The notes: a model not told the origin generated them from the sequence alone. DNA of 64,000 bases from CAXXOK01 sp964497495 (GCA_964497495.1 CAZCCZ010000005.1:56611-120610), one strand, 5' to 3'; shown: positions 8,874 through 18,345, numbered from the stretch's first letter. Made by a program: numbers and translations.

Positions 8874-10415
8874 ATGATGCTGACACAGACCAGAACCGAA
8901 AACGGCGCCGTGCGCGGCGTGCCGACGGCCAACCCCGAGGTCACGGTATTCAGGGGTATTCCCTTCGCCGCGCCGCCTGCGGGTGAAAACCGCTGGCGCG
9001 CGCCGCAGCCTGCCGAAAGCTGGAACGGGGTGCGCGTATGCGACACCTTCGGCCCTCCCTCCATGCAGCAAACGCCGGGTGAGAACCCGGCCGAGTTTTA
9101 CACCCGGGAATGGTATACCCGCCCGGATCAGCCCATGAGCGAGGACTGCCTGTACCTGAACGTGTGGACGCCGGCCCGCGGCGCGGACGAAAAGCTGCCC
9201 GTGATGGTGTGGATTTTCGGCGGCGGCATGTGCTTCGGCTATACCTCGGAGTTGGAGTTCGACGGCGAGTGTATCGCCGGGCACGGCGTAGTGATGGTTT
9301 CCGTAAATTACCGTCTCAATTCCTTCGGCTTTCTGGCCCACCGGGAACTGACGGAGGAGGCGGCCGGGAGAGGCGAACCGGGCACCAACTTCGGCCTGCT
9401 GGACCAAAGCGCCGGCCTGCGCTGGGTCAGGCGCAACATCGCGGCCTTCGGGGGCGACCCGGACAACGTGACGCTGTTCGGCCAGTCCGCGGGCGGCCGC
9501 TGCGTGTGGATGCATATCGCAGCCCCGTCGGACCGCGGGTTGTTTCAGAAAGCGATCGTGCAAAGCGGAGGGTTGGGCGGCGGCATTTCCAACTATCCGG
9601 GTCTCGCGCAGGCAGAACGGGCCGGCGCGGAGTTTCTGCGTTACCTGGGTGTTTCGTCCGTCGCCGAAGCGCGGCGCATCCCCGCCCTCACGCTGCGGGA
9701 CGGGACGCTGAGTTATAAAGCCCATCGCTGGGGGCCGACGATCGACGGCGCGTACCTTCCCGTTTCGCCCATGAAAGCCGTCGCTTCCAACACGGCGGCG
9801 AACGTGCGGCTACTGCTGGGCAGCACCACGGGAGACCCCGCCGGCTTCCGGATGGGGGATAATCCGGAGACGTTCCATCAGCGTATGCGCGCCCTGTACG
9901 GGGAGGATTACGCCGGGTTCGCGCGCCTTTCCGGCATCGACAGCGCGGAGAAGCTGCGGGCTTATTACGATTCGCCTTCCTTCAGCCCCTTCGAAAGAGG
10001 CAACGCATTTACCGCGCGCTGCTTCGCCGCGCAGGGACGGCCCCCGGTCTATCTGTACCGCTTCGGCCCCGACATTCCCGGGGACAACGCGGGCGCGTTT
10101 CACTCCTGCGATCTGTGGTTCGTATTCGAAACGCTGGCGAAATGCTGGCGGCCCTTCAACGATCACCATTACGCGTTGGCCCGGCGGATGGGCCGCTACT
10201 GGACGAATTTCGCCAAAACCGGCGATCCCAACGGCGCGGACGAGGACGGCGCTCCCCTGCCGCGCTGGCAGGCTGCCGATCGGGACGGCTGGCACGTTCA
10301 GTGGCTTGGCAATTCGATTCACGGCATCGACGAAGCGCCCGACCCGCTGCTGGAGCTGGAGCTGAGGCGGCTGGCGCTGGAAGCGGAGCGGGAAAAGGCC
10401 GGTGGCGCTTCATGA
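8874..10415 (+). CDS. Carboxylesterase, type B family (second copy)
   Basis: A 513-residue paralogue of the esterase at 2842. The ATG at 8874 (or the next ATG at 8877) follows GAGGAGG; the longer upstream open frame lacks similarity. Motifs: RGIPFAAPPAGENRWRAPQP near the N-terminus, EDCLYLNVW (about 90-98), oxyanion-hole FGGG, AFGGDPDNVT, GQSAGG with nucleophile Ser205, and GAFHSCDLW with the catalytic histidine. No signal peptide. Its stop overlaps the ATG of the MATE gene. The two esterases differ enough to suggest different ester positions or acyl groups on the same imported compound (inference). Confidence 0.92.
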   Translation: MMLTQTRTENGAVRGVPTANPEVTVFRGIPFAAPPAGENRWRAPQPAESWNGVRVCDTFGPPSMQQTPGENPAEFYTREWYTRPDQPMSEDCLYLNVWTPARGADEKLPVMVWIFGGGMCFGYTSELEFDGECIAGHGVVMVSVNYRLNSFGFLAHRELTEEAAGRGEPGTNFGLLDQSAGLRWVRRNIAAFGGDPDNVTLFGQSAGGRCVWMHIAAPSDRGLFQKAIVQSGGLGGGISNYPGLAQAERAGAEFLRYLGVSSVAEARRIPALTLRDGTLSYKAHRWGPTIDGAYLPVSPMKAVASNTAANVRLLLGSTTGDPAGFRMGDNPETFHQRMRALYGEDYAGFARLSGIDSAEKLRAYYDSPSFSPFERGNAFTARCFAAQGRPPVYLYRFGPDIPGDNAGAFHSCDLWFVFETLAKCWRPFNDHHYALARRMGRYWTNFAKTGDPNGADEDGAPLPRWQAADRDGWHVQWLGNSIHGIDEAPDPLLELELRRLALEAEREKAGGAS

Positions 10416-11779
10416 ATAAATGGCTAGTTCGGGACAAGCAGTTCTATAAAACCGCCGCCGTTCTCGCCACGCCGGTGGTATTGCAAAACCTGATCACCTT
10501 CGGCGTGAACATGCTGGATACCATCATGCTCGGCTCCTTTGGCGAGGTGCCGCTATCCGGCTCGTCGCTGGCCAACAGCTTCGTCGCCATTTTTCAGATT
10601 CTTTGCCTGGGCATCGGCGGCGGCGCGTCGGTATTGACGGCGCAGTATTGGGGCGCCAGGGACATTCCGGCGGTGCGCAAGGTCACCACGCTGATGCTCC
10701 GCATCAGCGTGGTGGTGGCCTCGCTGTTCTTCCTGGCGGCGCTGACCATTCCGGAGCTGATCATGAGCATATTCACGTCCGACGCGACGGTTATCGCCGC
10801 GGGCGCGGTCTACCTGCGCATCATATCGCCGACGTTCCTGCTTACGGGCCTGTCACAAACGCTCACCATCGTGCTGCGTTCGGTGCGGGAGGTCAAGCTG
10901 CCGCTGATCCTTTCGTGCGTGTCGTTTTTCACCAACCTGTTTTTTAACTGGGTGCTGATCTTCGGCCATTTCGGCCTGCCGCAGTTGCAGATACGCGGCG
11001 CGGCGCTGGCGACGGTGCTGGCCCGGCTCATCGAAACGGGCTGCATCCTCTGGTTCGTATTCTCGCGGGACAAGCGCATCGGCCTGAAGCTGAGGCATCT
11101 GCTGGAACCGTGCGGGGAGTACCTGTCCCGGTATCTGAAATACAGCGTACCGGTCATCATTTCGGATTTTCTGCTGGGGATGGGCAATACCGCCGTCACC
11201 ATGATCATAGGCCATCTAAGCGCGTCGTTCGTGGCCGCCAACTCGATCGTCGCCATGACGGTGCAGCTATCCACCGTGATGAGCCAGGGCTTCGCCAACG
11301 CCGGCGGCATCATGACCGGCAACACGCTGGGGCAGGGAGAAACGGAACGGGCGCACCGGCAGGGCGTCACGTTCCTCCTGATGAGTGTAGTGCTGGGGCT
11401 GCTGGCCAGCGGCGTGATCCTGTTGTGCTGCCCGTATATTATCGAAGCGTACAACATCACCGCGGAAACCAAGCAGATCGCCTACCAGCTGATGGAGGCC
11501 GTAGCCATCATGGTCGTGTTCCAGACCACGCAATCCATGCTGACAAAAGGCGTGCTGCGCGGCGGCGGAGATACGCGCTTCCTCGTGGTGGCCGACATCG
11601 CCTTCCTGTGGCTGCTATCCATCCCGCTGGGTTATCTCTCGGCGTTCATGTGGCAATTCAGCCCGTTCTGGATTTATATCCTGATGAAGATCGACTACGT
11701 ATGCAAAACCGTATGGTGCTCTTTCCGCCTGATGGGCACCAAGTGGATCAAAACCGTGGCGGGTTCCCGCACCGCCTAG
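10412..11779 (+). CDS. MATE-family efflux transporter
   Basis: A 455-residue multispan membrane protein, the normal length for MATE (MatE twice) exporters, with about twelve hydrophobic segments. The N-terminus (LATPVVLQNLITFGVNMLD then TIMLGSFGE) and the internal repeat starting near the middle (YSVPVIISDFLLGMGNTAV) are characteristic. The ATG overlaps the esterase stop (ATGA), so it is translationally coupled. MATE proteins export drugs or metabolites using Na+ or H+ gradients. At the end of an esterase operon it may expel a toxic acid or aglycone released by hydrolysis (inference). Confidence 0.92.
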   Translation: MNKWLVRDKQFYKTAAVLATPVVLQNLITFGVNMLDTIMLGSFGEVPLSGSSLANSFVAIFQILCLGIGGGASVLTAQYWGARDIPAVRKVTTLMLRISVVVASLFFLAALTIPELIMSIFTSDATVIAAGAVYLRIISPTFLLTGLSQTLTIVLRSVREVKLPLILSCVSFFTNLFFNWVLIFGHFGLPQLQIRGAALATVLARLIETGCILWFVFSRDKRIGLKLRHLLEPCGEYLSRYLKYSVPVIISDFLLGMGNTAVTMIIGHLSASFVAANSIVAMTVQLSTVMSQGFANAGGIMTGNTLGQGETERAHRQGVTFLLMSVVLGLLASGVILLCCPYIIEAYNITAETKQIAYQLMEAVAIMVVFQTTQSMLTKGVLRGGGDTRFLVVADIAFLWLLSIPLGYLSAFMWQFSPFWIYILMKIDYVCKTVWCSFRLMGTKWIKTVAGSRTA

Positions 11780-12016
11780 CGGCGCGCGCCGCATTCGGCA
11801 GGCCGGGCAATGGCCGATAAAACATGGCCCGTATGGCTGACGAACGCCGGTATCTTCCGCAAGCCTTCGCAAGCCCTGTCTTCAGCCCATGGACGAATCC
11901 CGCATGACACGGCGCGGAGAACTTTGGCCCGAACGGGTCCGTGTTCGTGGCTGGACGAAATCTGATGAAACTACGGATGCTCCCTATGCTTACGGATGAT
12001 AAACGGAAAGATAAAG

Positions 12017-12053
12017 AGAAGGCCCCTGAACCGCAAGCGTTCAGGGGCCTTCT
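12017..12053. terminator. Strong bidirectional terminator
   Basis: A perfect 15-bp stem: AGAAGGCCCCTGAAC (12017-12031) with GTTCAGGGGCCTTCT (12039-12053), 7-nt loop, then TTTGG. On the minus strand it directly follows the tRNA-like remnant at 12056-12100, the arrangement expected for a tRNA terminator. On the plus strand it ends a 240-bp stretch after the MATE gene with no other feature. Confidence 0.85.
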
Positions 12054-12055
12054 TT

Positions 12056-12100
12056 TGGATCTGGTGACGCGATTCGAACGTGTGACCTTCTCCTTACTAA
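12056..12100 (-). pseudogene. Decayed 3' end of a tRNA-Thr-like gene
   Basis: On the minus strand 45 nt run from the anticodon loop to an encoded CCA. They include TTAGTAA (anticodon-loop like), the T-arm CACGTTCGAATCGCG and CACCAGATCCA. It differs from the 3' end of the tRNA-Thr(GGT) at 57346 at only six or so positions. The 5' half of the tRNA is absent: the bases upstream do not pair with the anticodon or acceptor stems. This is what integration of an island at a tRNA 3' end leaves behind, but the matching full tRNA is not in the window. Confidence 0.6.
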
Positions 12101-12189
12101 AAGCTCAGGCAGCGTTGATCGAGGTTCGTTGAGTGCCGTGAAGACCCATGAAACAAGGGTCCCCCCTTAACAAGAGCCGCGGATATCGT

Positions 12190-12362
12190 CCACGCCGTTA
12201 CGGTACCAGGATGGGCACCCTGTCCCTTGCTGAGCAGAAAGCGGTCGCGATCGGGCATCTGAGGATTCTTCGGATCCAGCTTCGTAATAGAGCGCGGCAA
12301 CGATATCGGTCAGCGAGCAGAAGCCGCCCAGCTGGCCTGTCTTCCCGCACCGGTCATGCACA
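12190..12362 (-). pseudogene. Transketolase N-terminal domain remnant
   Basis: Two overlapping minus-strand frames together spell a transketolase thiamine-domain segment. One gives GKTGQLGGFCSLTDIVAALYY; the next frame gives LDPKNPQMPDRDRFLLSKGQ. Intact family members carry these in one frame (GHxGGxxSxxDIxAxLY, then DPxNPxxxxRDRFxLSKGH). So a frameshift lies near 12285 and both ends are missing. It is a dead fragment next to the tRNA remnant. The rest of 12101-12476 has no other supported feature. Confidence 0.6.
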
Positions 12363-12476
12363 CGACGTCCTTGCGTAGCCGAAGGGCTCTAATTCCGTGA
12401 CGATTTGTTTCCCATATGCATCCTCGACTCTTTACATAAGCCGTGGTCCACGCCGCGTTCATCGGGCGGCGCGTCG

Positions 12477-14120
12477 TCAAATCTTCGTAATCTCCAGCAG
12501 GGAGATGCCGTGCGTAGGCAAAGTGAAGTGGCGTTTGAGCGTGCCCTCGTGCACCAACACGACCTCGGGTGCCTCGCAATACTCCAATCCAGAGCGGGCG
12601 ACGATGGCCTCGCGCTGGCCGGCATTAGGGTAGTTGGGGCGTCCCTGACGCTCCCACTCGGCATAGGCGTTGGAGTGCTCGGCGTCGATACGCAAGTGAC
12701 GCACCTGCGCCTTACCCTGCATGGGCAGGTGTAGCAGCGACAGGTCGATATCGAAGCTCTCATGGCGATCCCAGTCGTCGTGATGGCAATAGAGCAACAC
12801 CTGCAGCTTATCCTCGCCGTCCATGGTCGCCCAGCCGTCGATCTCGGGGCCTTCCACGGTGCCGTTGAGGTCCTTGAAAGTCAGGGGATCGAGGTCGCGC
12901 GAGGAAGTCAGCGCCACGCGCTGCATGCCCATGCGGGCGAGGAGCTTGAACAGGTTGAACACGGCCTTGTCGATGCCCTGCGTGGTGAATGCGCGGGTAC
13001 CCTCGAAGCAGCGCTCCGCCTCGAACATGAACGCCCACGCGAGCGGACGGATGTCCATCTTTAACTTCTCAGCCAGATCGTAGAGGTTCTTATAGGAGGA
13101 CATCACATAGGAGGCGTAGTACTCCGTGTTGCGGAAGTCGAGGTTAAAATTGTCGTAGCGGCCGCCGGCGGCCCAGCCGTCGGGATCAGCCTCGGAGAGC
13201 ACGCACTCCAGATCGCCGTAGCCAAACTCCCGGATGATCGCGCTCTGCGTCTCGACGTTGGCGAGCAGCTCCTGCACGGAGGGAATCTGCTTCTTGGCCA
13301 GCGTGTCAAACCGATAGCCGCCGCCCTTCGTATGAAAGGTGGTGAAATCGATGCGCGTGCCCTTCGCGCTGGAATAGTAGTTGACGCCGTTGCGGATATG
13401 ATCGAGGAAGTGGCGCAGGAACTGGCTGGCGCGGCCGTCTGGCTCGCGCATGCCGCAGGTGGCGGGGCCGCCGAAGCGAGCTTCGGGCATCGCGGCATGC
13501 ACGGCGGCCTCGGTGTAGTCGTACAATTTGCAGAACTCATCCTTCGTGCCGCGCCAGTAGAAGATATCCGGCTCGTTCCACATCTCGAAGTACCATGTCT
13601 TGAGCTCTTTCTCGCCGTAGCGCTCCCTGAGGTGCGATACCAGATGAAAGATCAGGTTGTACCACTTATCGTAGTCCTTGGGGGGCATGGCCCAACCTAT
13701 GCGTTGATACTCGCTGATGCCGTAAGCGATCTGATAATCCTTGCCGTTCTCCGCGTCGCGGGGGTCGGCCAGATCGCGCGGCATGAAGCCCAGCTCGAAG
13801 AAGGGCTTGCAGTTGCCGTTTAGCCAGATATCCATCATCTGGTCGATCGTATCATAGTTATAGATGGGGTTGCCGTTCTCGTCCTCAATATAGACATTAG
13901 TGGAGCCCCATTTGTAGAAGGCGTGCAAAATGCCGGTGCACAGCATGTGATGGGCGCGCATATAGTACGGCTTTTCCAGCTTGCCGAACTTTTCGATCAA
14001 CTCCATGCCGCCCGGGGAGTGTGTATAGTTACACTCATCGTAGCCAATATAGTTCCACGTGTGCTCCAACCTGCCGCACCATTGGGATGCGTCAACGCTT
14101 ACCTTCACCTGTTCGTTCAT
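12477..14120 (-). CDS. Glycoside hydrolase, GH39-like (beta-xylosidase type)
   Basis: A 547-residue protein from the ATG at 14120, preceded by GGAGAG; the longer open frame upstream runs into the ATPase gene and is not used. Fold and motifs fit clan GH-A, family 39: WNYIGYDECNYTHSPGG near the start, catalytic acid/base Glu183 in EMWNEPD, and probable nucleophile Glu310 in LSEADPDGWAAG. A C-terminal beta-rich domain follows from about residue 400. No signal peptide, so it would act in the cytoplasm. It is the last gene of a minus-strand operon with an Opp-type transporter. I infer hydrolysis of an imported beta-xyloside or related oligosaccharide; GH39 also includes iduronidases, so the sugar is open. 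Confidence 0.82.
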   Translation of the reverse strand: MNEQVKVSVDASQWCGRLEHTWNYIGYDECNYTHSPGGMELIEKFGKLEKPYYMRAHHMLCTGILHAFYKWGSTNVYIEDENGNPIYNYDTIDQMMDIWLNGNCKPFFELGFMPRDLADPRDAENGKDYQIAYGISEYQRIGWAMPPKDYDKWYNLIFHLVSHLRERYGEKELKTWYFEMWNEPDIFYWRGTKDEFCKLYDYTEAAVHAAMPEARFGGPATCGMREPDGRASQFLRHFLDHIRNGVNYYSSAKGTRIDFTTFHTKGGGYRFDTLAKKQIPSVQELLANVETQSAIIREFGYGDLECVLSEADPDGWAAGGRYDNFNLDFRNTEYYASYVMSSYKNLYDLAEKLKMDIRPLAWAFMFEAERCFEGTRAFTTQGIDKAVFNLFKLLARMGMQRVALTSSRDLDPLTFKDLNGTVEGPEIDGWATMDGEDKLQVLLYCHHDDWDRHESFDIDLSLLHLPMQGKAQVRHLRIDAEHSNAYAEWERQGRPNYPNAGQREAIVARSGLEYCEAPEVVLVHEGTLKRHFTLPTHGISLLEITKI

Positions 14121-14134
14121 AAGAGCACTCTCCT

Positions 14135-15184
14135 TCAACATTGGTCCTGTTCGACGCTGAGCAGTTCCAGTTCCTCGGCCCTGTGGCACGCCACGCAATG
14201 CCCGGTGGAAACCTCCGTCCATTTCGGTGCTTCCTGCTTACACCGCTCGGTGCAGTACTTGCAGCGGGGATGAAAGCAACAGCCGCTGGGCCGCGCAGCA
14301 GCGTTGGCGACCTCGCCGTGGAGCAGAATCCGGTTAAACTTATGCATGGGGTCCACCCGGGGGATGGCCGAAAGCAGCGCCTCCGTGTACGGATGACGGG
14401 GCTTAAGGTAGACCTCCTCCGTAGGCGCGAGCTCCACCAGATGTCCGACATACATCACGCCGACGCGGTCGCTCACGTGCTCAATCACGGAGAGATCGTG
14501 GGCGATAAAGAGGAATGTGGGCTTCAACGTGGCCTTCAGATCCTGCAAGAGGTTGAGGATCTGCGCCTGCACAGATACGTCCAACGCGGACACGGCCTCG
14601 TCCGCAACCACGAAGTGGGGGTTCAGGGCCAATGCCCGGGCGATGCCGATGCGTTGACGCTGGCCACCGGAGAAGGCATGGGGATAGCGGTTCATCTGCT
14701 TGCGTTCCAGCCCTACCATCTCCAGCAGCTCGCCGACACGCTGCGTGGCCTCGTCCATGGTCGTGCCGTTAAGCAGCATCGGCTCAGCCACGATCTGTAA
14801 CACAGTCATGCGTGGGTCCAGCGAGGAGTAGGGATTCTGAAATATCAGCGCGAGCTTACGCCGAATGGCTTGCAGCTCCTTCTTCTTCAGCTTGAGGATA
14901 TCAACGGGCGGCTGGTTTTGCTCTATATGCAGCAGCACCTCGCCCGCGGTCGGCTCGATGGCGCGCAGGATGCAGCGGCCCAGCGTGGTCTTGCCGCAGC
15001 CGCTCTCGCCCACCAGCCCCAGCGTTTCGTTGCGGTTGATGTAGAGGCTGACGTCATCCACGGCCTTCACGGTGCCGACCTGCCTTTTCAACAGGCCCTC
15101 CTCGATGGGGTAGTACATTTTTATGTGGTTGGCCTCCAGCAGCACATTACCGGTGTTGATAAATTTTTCGACTTGTTCTGCCAT
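14135..15184 (-). CDS. Oligopeptide/dipeptide-type ABC transporter ATP-binding protein (OppF/DppF-like)
   Basis: A 349-residue ATPase. Walker A is GESGCGKTT (about 59-67), the ABC signature is SGGQRQRIGIARAL, and Walker B is FVVADEAVSALD. The C-terminal region carries the cysteine cluster GCCFHPRCKYCTERC typical of the oligopeptide/dipeptide C-terminal domain (in many homologues a 4Fe-4S site). It starts 1 nt from the preceding OppD stop. It energises import together with the OppD-like partner. Confidence 0.95.
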   Translation of the reverse strand: MAEQVEKFINTGNVLLEANHIKMYYPIEEGLLKRQVGTVKAVDDVSLYINRNETLGLVGESGCGKTTLGRCILRAIEPTAGEVLLHIEQNQPPVDILKLKKKELQAIRRKLALIFQNPYSSLDPRMTVLQIVAEPMLLNGTTMDEATQRVGELLEMVGLERKQMNRYPHAFSGGQRQRIGIARALALNPHFVVADEAVSALDVSVQAQILNLLQDLKATLKPTFLFIAHDLSVIEHVSDRVGVMYVGHLVELAPTEEVYLKPRHPYTEALLSAIPRVDPMHKFNRILLHGEVANAAARPSGCCFHPRCKYCTERCKQEAPKWTEVSTGHCVACHRAEELELLSVEQDQC

Positions 15185-15185
15185 C

Positions 15186-16208
15186 TCACCTCACCTCTTT
15201 TCCGCACAGAAAGCAGCGCACCAGGTGTCCCGGCTCGGCCTCGACAAACTCGGGCACGCCGGCGTCGCAGACGCCCTTGCGAACGTTCAGGCAGCGCGAG
15301 CAGAAGCCGCACTCCGCTTTAGGGTCGAGCGGGATAGGCACGTTTCCGTTAATGGTGTCCAAACGCGCGCCGGGAATTTTTCGCCCCAGCTTTGGGATGG
15401 AGCGCAACAGGCGGATGGTGTAGGGGTGCAACGGGTTCAGGAAAATCTGCTTAGCGGTTCCCTGCTCCATAATGCGTCCCAGGTACATCACGCAGATATC
15501 GTCCGCCACCTCGGAGATGACGCCCATGTCGTGGGTAATGTAGAGGATGGACATGTTCATGCTTTCCTGCAAACGAAGCATCAGGTCGGTGATCTGGGCC
15601 TGCACGGTTACGTCGAGCGCCGTGGTGGGCTCGTCCGCGATGAGGATGGTCGGGTCCAGCATCAGCGCCATGGCGATCATGGCGCGCTGGCACATACCGC
15701 CGGAGAGCTGATGGGGATAGTCCTTCATCCGCTGGCACGGGTTCTGCATGCCGACGCGGTTGAGCATCTCCACCGTCCGCTCCTCGGCCTCCTTACGGGT
15801 CGCGCGCGTGACATGGGGCTGATGCGTGAGATAGGCCTCGATCATCTGCTCGCCGATAGAGTAGACGGGCGACATGCTGGTCATCGGCTCCTGAAAGATC
15901 ATGGATATTTCCCGTCCGCGGATCGAGCGCATGAATTGACTGTTGGGCGCTTCCTTGACCAGATCGACCTCCCGCCCGTCGCGCGTACGGTACATCACGG
16001 AGCCGCCTTCCAGTTTGCCGGGAGCCTGCACGGTGTTGAGGATCGAATGTGCCGTCACAGACTTACCGCAGCCGGATTCCCCGATGACACCGAGTGTCTT
16101 GCCGGTGCACAATATCAAATCCACGTGGTTGACGGCGCGCAGAGTTCCCTCATACAGTTTGAAGGAGGTTTGAAGATCCTTTACTTCCAATATATTCTCC
16201 GGTTTCAT
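15186..16208 (-). CDS. Oligopeptide/dipeptide-type ABC transporter ATP-binding protein (OppD/DppD-like)
   Basis: A 340-residue ATPase from the ATG at 16208, preceded by GGAAGG; 27 upstream in-frame codons are rejected as leader. Walker A is GESGCGKS (about 43-50), the signature is LSGGMCQRAMIAMAL, Walker B is ILIADEPTTALD. The C-terminus has the cysteine motif CGFCSRC seen in this subfamily. It lies between the permeases and OppF in the usual B-C-D-F order. Note SGGMCQR in place of the more common SGGMRQR. Confidence 0.95.
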   Translation of the reverse strand: MKPENILEVKDLQTSFKLYEGTLRAVNHVDLILCTGKTLGVIGESGCGKSVTAHSILNTVQAPGKLEGGSVMYRTRDGREVDLVKEAPNSQFMRSIRGREISMIFQEPMTSMSPVYSIGEQMIEAYLTHQPHVTRATRKEAEERTVEMLNRVGMQNPCQRMKDYPHQLSGGMCQRAMIAMALMLDPTILIADEPTTALDVTVQAQITDLMLRLQESMNMSILYITHDMGVISEVADDICVMYLGRIMEQGTAKQIFLNPLHPYTIRLLRSIPKLGRKIPGARLDTINGNVPIPLDPKAECGFCSRCLNVRKGVCDAGVPEFVEAEPGHLVRCFLCGKEVR

Positions 16209-16224
16209 CTTCGCACGCCCTTCC

Positions 16225-17337
16225 TTACTTGTACGGGTCAGCCGCGTCGCGCAAGCCGTCGCCGAGGAAATTGAAGGCCATAACCGCAATGATGATGAAC
16301 AGGCCGGGGATCATCAGCCACGGGCTGTTGGCGATGGCGCTGATGTTCTGCGCATCCTTGAGCAGAACGCCCAGTGACACGGCGGGAGAGCGCAGGCCGA
16401 TGCCCAGGAAGGATAGGCTTGTCTCGCCCAGTATCATCTGCGGCACCTGAAGCGTCAGGCTCACGATCAGATAGCTCGAGAAGCCGGGCAGCAGGTGCTT
16501 GACGATCAAGTGCCTGTCGGACGCGCCGGACAGCCGGGCCGCCATCACGTAATCCTCCGACCGCAGCTGCAATATCTTACCGCGGATCGTCCGTGCAAGC
16601 GAGCACCAGCCGATCAGCGAAAGGATGATGGTAATCATGAAATAGGTTTGCACTGTGCTCCACGTCGTGGGCATGGCGGCCGCCAGCGCCATCCATAGCG
16701 GAATGGACGGCATGGAGGACAGAAACTCGATCAGGCGTTGGATGATCATATCCGCCGCGCCGCCGTAGAAGCCGGAGATGCCGCCGAACAGGCAGCCCAG
16801 AATGAACGTGAAGAACACGCCGACCAAACCGACTGTCAACGACAGGCGCGTTGCCTGTATCACGCGCGAGAACAGATCGCGGCCCGCGCTGTCGGTGCCG
16901 AAGAGGTGCAGCACATAACCGTCCTCCGTGCCCACGAAGTGCAGGTCTCCGGGGACTAGGCCCCACATCTTGTAAGAATCACCGCGGGTGAACAGGCGGA
17001 GGCGATGGATCTCCGATTCCTCCTTCACCTCGGTATAGATGCGGTGCAGCGTCACAGGATCGTTGGCACGCTCGTACGTATAGACGAACGGGCCGATGAA
17101 CTTGCCTTCGTGGAACCAGTGGATGGTCATGGGCTGCTGGAGGATGTGATCCTTGATGCGGGAGGAGTAGTCCATGGTGGCGAAGAACTCGGTGAAGATC
17201 ACCAGTGTATACAGCACGACCAGCACCCACAAGCCGACCTGCGCCAGCTTGTGCTTGCGGAACTTGCGCATCATCAGCTGCCACTGGGTTGCCTGAAACA
17301 TTTTCTCCTCGGCGGTGATCTGCTTCTTGCTTCTCAT
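16225..17337 (-). CDS. Oligopeptide-type ABC transporter permease (OppC/DppC-like)
   Basis: A 370-residue permease; the ATG follows GGAGGAGAAGGAAA. The N-terminus starts with a basic cytoplasmic stretch and one membrane helix (VGLWVLVVLYTLVIF). A long extracytoplasmic loop of about 100 residues follows, as in OppC. The transport domain begins near GTDSAGRDLFSRV, a hallmark of this family, with the EAA loop around MAARLSGASDRHLIVKHLLP. It is second in the B-C-D-F operon. Confidence 0.93.
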   Translation of the reverse strand: MRSKKQITAEEKMFQATQWQLMMRKFRKHKLAQVGLWVLVVLYTLVIFTEFFATMDYSSRIKDHILQQPMTIHWFHEGKFIGPFVYTYERANDPVTLHRIYTEVKEESEIHRLRLFTRGDSYKMWGLVPGDLHFVGTEDGYVLHLFGTDSAGRDLFSRVIQATRLSLTVGLVGVFFTFILGCLFGGISGFYGGAADMIIQRLIEFLSSMPSIPLWMALAAAMPTTWSTVQTYFMITIILSLIGWCSLARTIRGKILQLRSEDYVMAARLSGASDRHLIVKHLLPGFSSYLIVSLTLQVPQMILGETSLSFLGIGLRSPAVSLGVLLKDAQNISAIANSPWLMIPGLFIIIAVMAFNFLGDGLRDAADPYK

Positions 17338-17355
17338 TTTCCTTCTCCTCCTTCC

Positions 17356-18345
17356 TTACTGATCGACGCGGATGCGGGGGTCCACCAGCACCAGTAGGAT
17401 GTCGGAAATGAACATGCCGACGACCGTCAGCGCGGACAGGATCAGAATACACGAGCCAGACAGGTACATGTCCTGCGAAAGCAGCGCGTTGTACAGCAAA
17501 GTGCCGATGGTCGGGATATTCAGTACAATACCTGTGACCGTCATGCCGGACACGATATTGGGCAGCATCCAGCCGATGGAGGAGATGATGGGGTTAAGCG
17601 CCACGCGCACGGGATAGCGGTGAATCATCTTATTCTCCTCTAACCCGCGCGCACGGGCGGCTACCACGTAGGGTCGTTTCAGCTCGTCCAGCAGGGTCGA
17701 GCGCATCACGCGCATCGTGCCCGCGATCCCCTGAAGGCCGATGACGAACACCGGGATCGGCAGATGCACGATGGTGTCCCATACCTTTGCCCACGAGAAT
17801 GCGGCGTTGATATACTCCGGCGAGTTGATGCCGCCCACGCTAAGCCCGAACCATGAGCTTGCGTAGAACATCATCACCAAGGCTAAGAAGAAGCTCGGCG
17901 TGGCAAGCCCGATAAAGCCGATAATGGTAAAGATATAATCGCGTATGGAGTATTGCTTTCTCGCCGAAAAGATACCGATCGGTATCGCCAGCGAGTAGGT
18001 CACGATCGTCGTGAGTACGGACAGTAGCAGCGTAATGGGCAGCCGATCCATGATCAGCTCGATCACGGGACGCTTCCATTCGAATGAGGTGCCGAAGTCG
18101 CCGTGGAAAATGTTTCCCATCCAGTAAAAATACTGCTCCATCATGGGCTTATCCAAGCCGTAAGCCCTGCGCAGGTTGTCGACCATCGCCGGATCCACGG
18201 ATCCCATCTCGGACTGGATTCGCGCCACATAGGCGCTGACGTAATCGCCCGGGGGCAGTTGAATAATGATAAATGAAAAAATGGACACAAAAAACAGGAT
18301 CAGAAGCATTAATCCAAGTCTTTTCATCAGGTATGTCTTCATCAC
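17356..18345 (-). CDS. Oligopeptide-type ABC transporter permease (OppB/DppB-like)
   Basis: A 329-residue permease. The start is the GTG at 18345, or the ATG at 18342; AAAGGA is 9 or 12 nt upstream. The N-terminal helix MLLILFFVSIFSFIIIQLP leads into PGDYVSAY, the family hallmark. Later regions include the EAA loop (VVAARARGLEENKMIHRYPV). It follows the binding-protein gene after a T-rich terminator, so its transcription depends on read-through or on a weak separate promoter. Confidence 0.93.
   Translation of the reverse strand: MMKTYLMKRLGLMLLILFFVSIFSFIIIQLPPGDYVSAYVARIQSEMGSVDPAMVDNLRRAYGLDKPMMEQYFYWMGNIFHGDFGTSFEWKRPVIELIMDRLPITLLLSVLTTIVTYSLAIPIGIFSARKQYSIRDYIFTIIGFIGLATPSFFLALVMMFYASSWFGLSVGGINSPEYINAAFSWAKVWDTIVHLPIPVFVIGLQGIAGTMRVMRSTLLDELKRPYVVAARARGLEENKMIHRYPVRVALNPIISSIGWMLPNIVSGMTVTGIVLNIPTIGTLLYNALLSQDMYLSGSCILILSALTVVGMFISDILLVLVDPRIRVDQ

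Noticed and set aside
7162..8886. 574-codon minus-strand frame opposite the LplA-like binding protein
   Set aside because: Shadow of a well-supported gene; composition typical of antisense translation.
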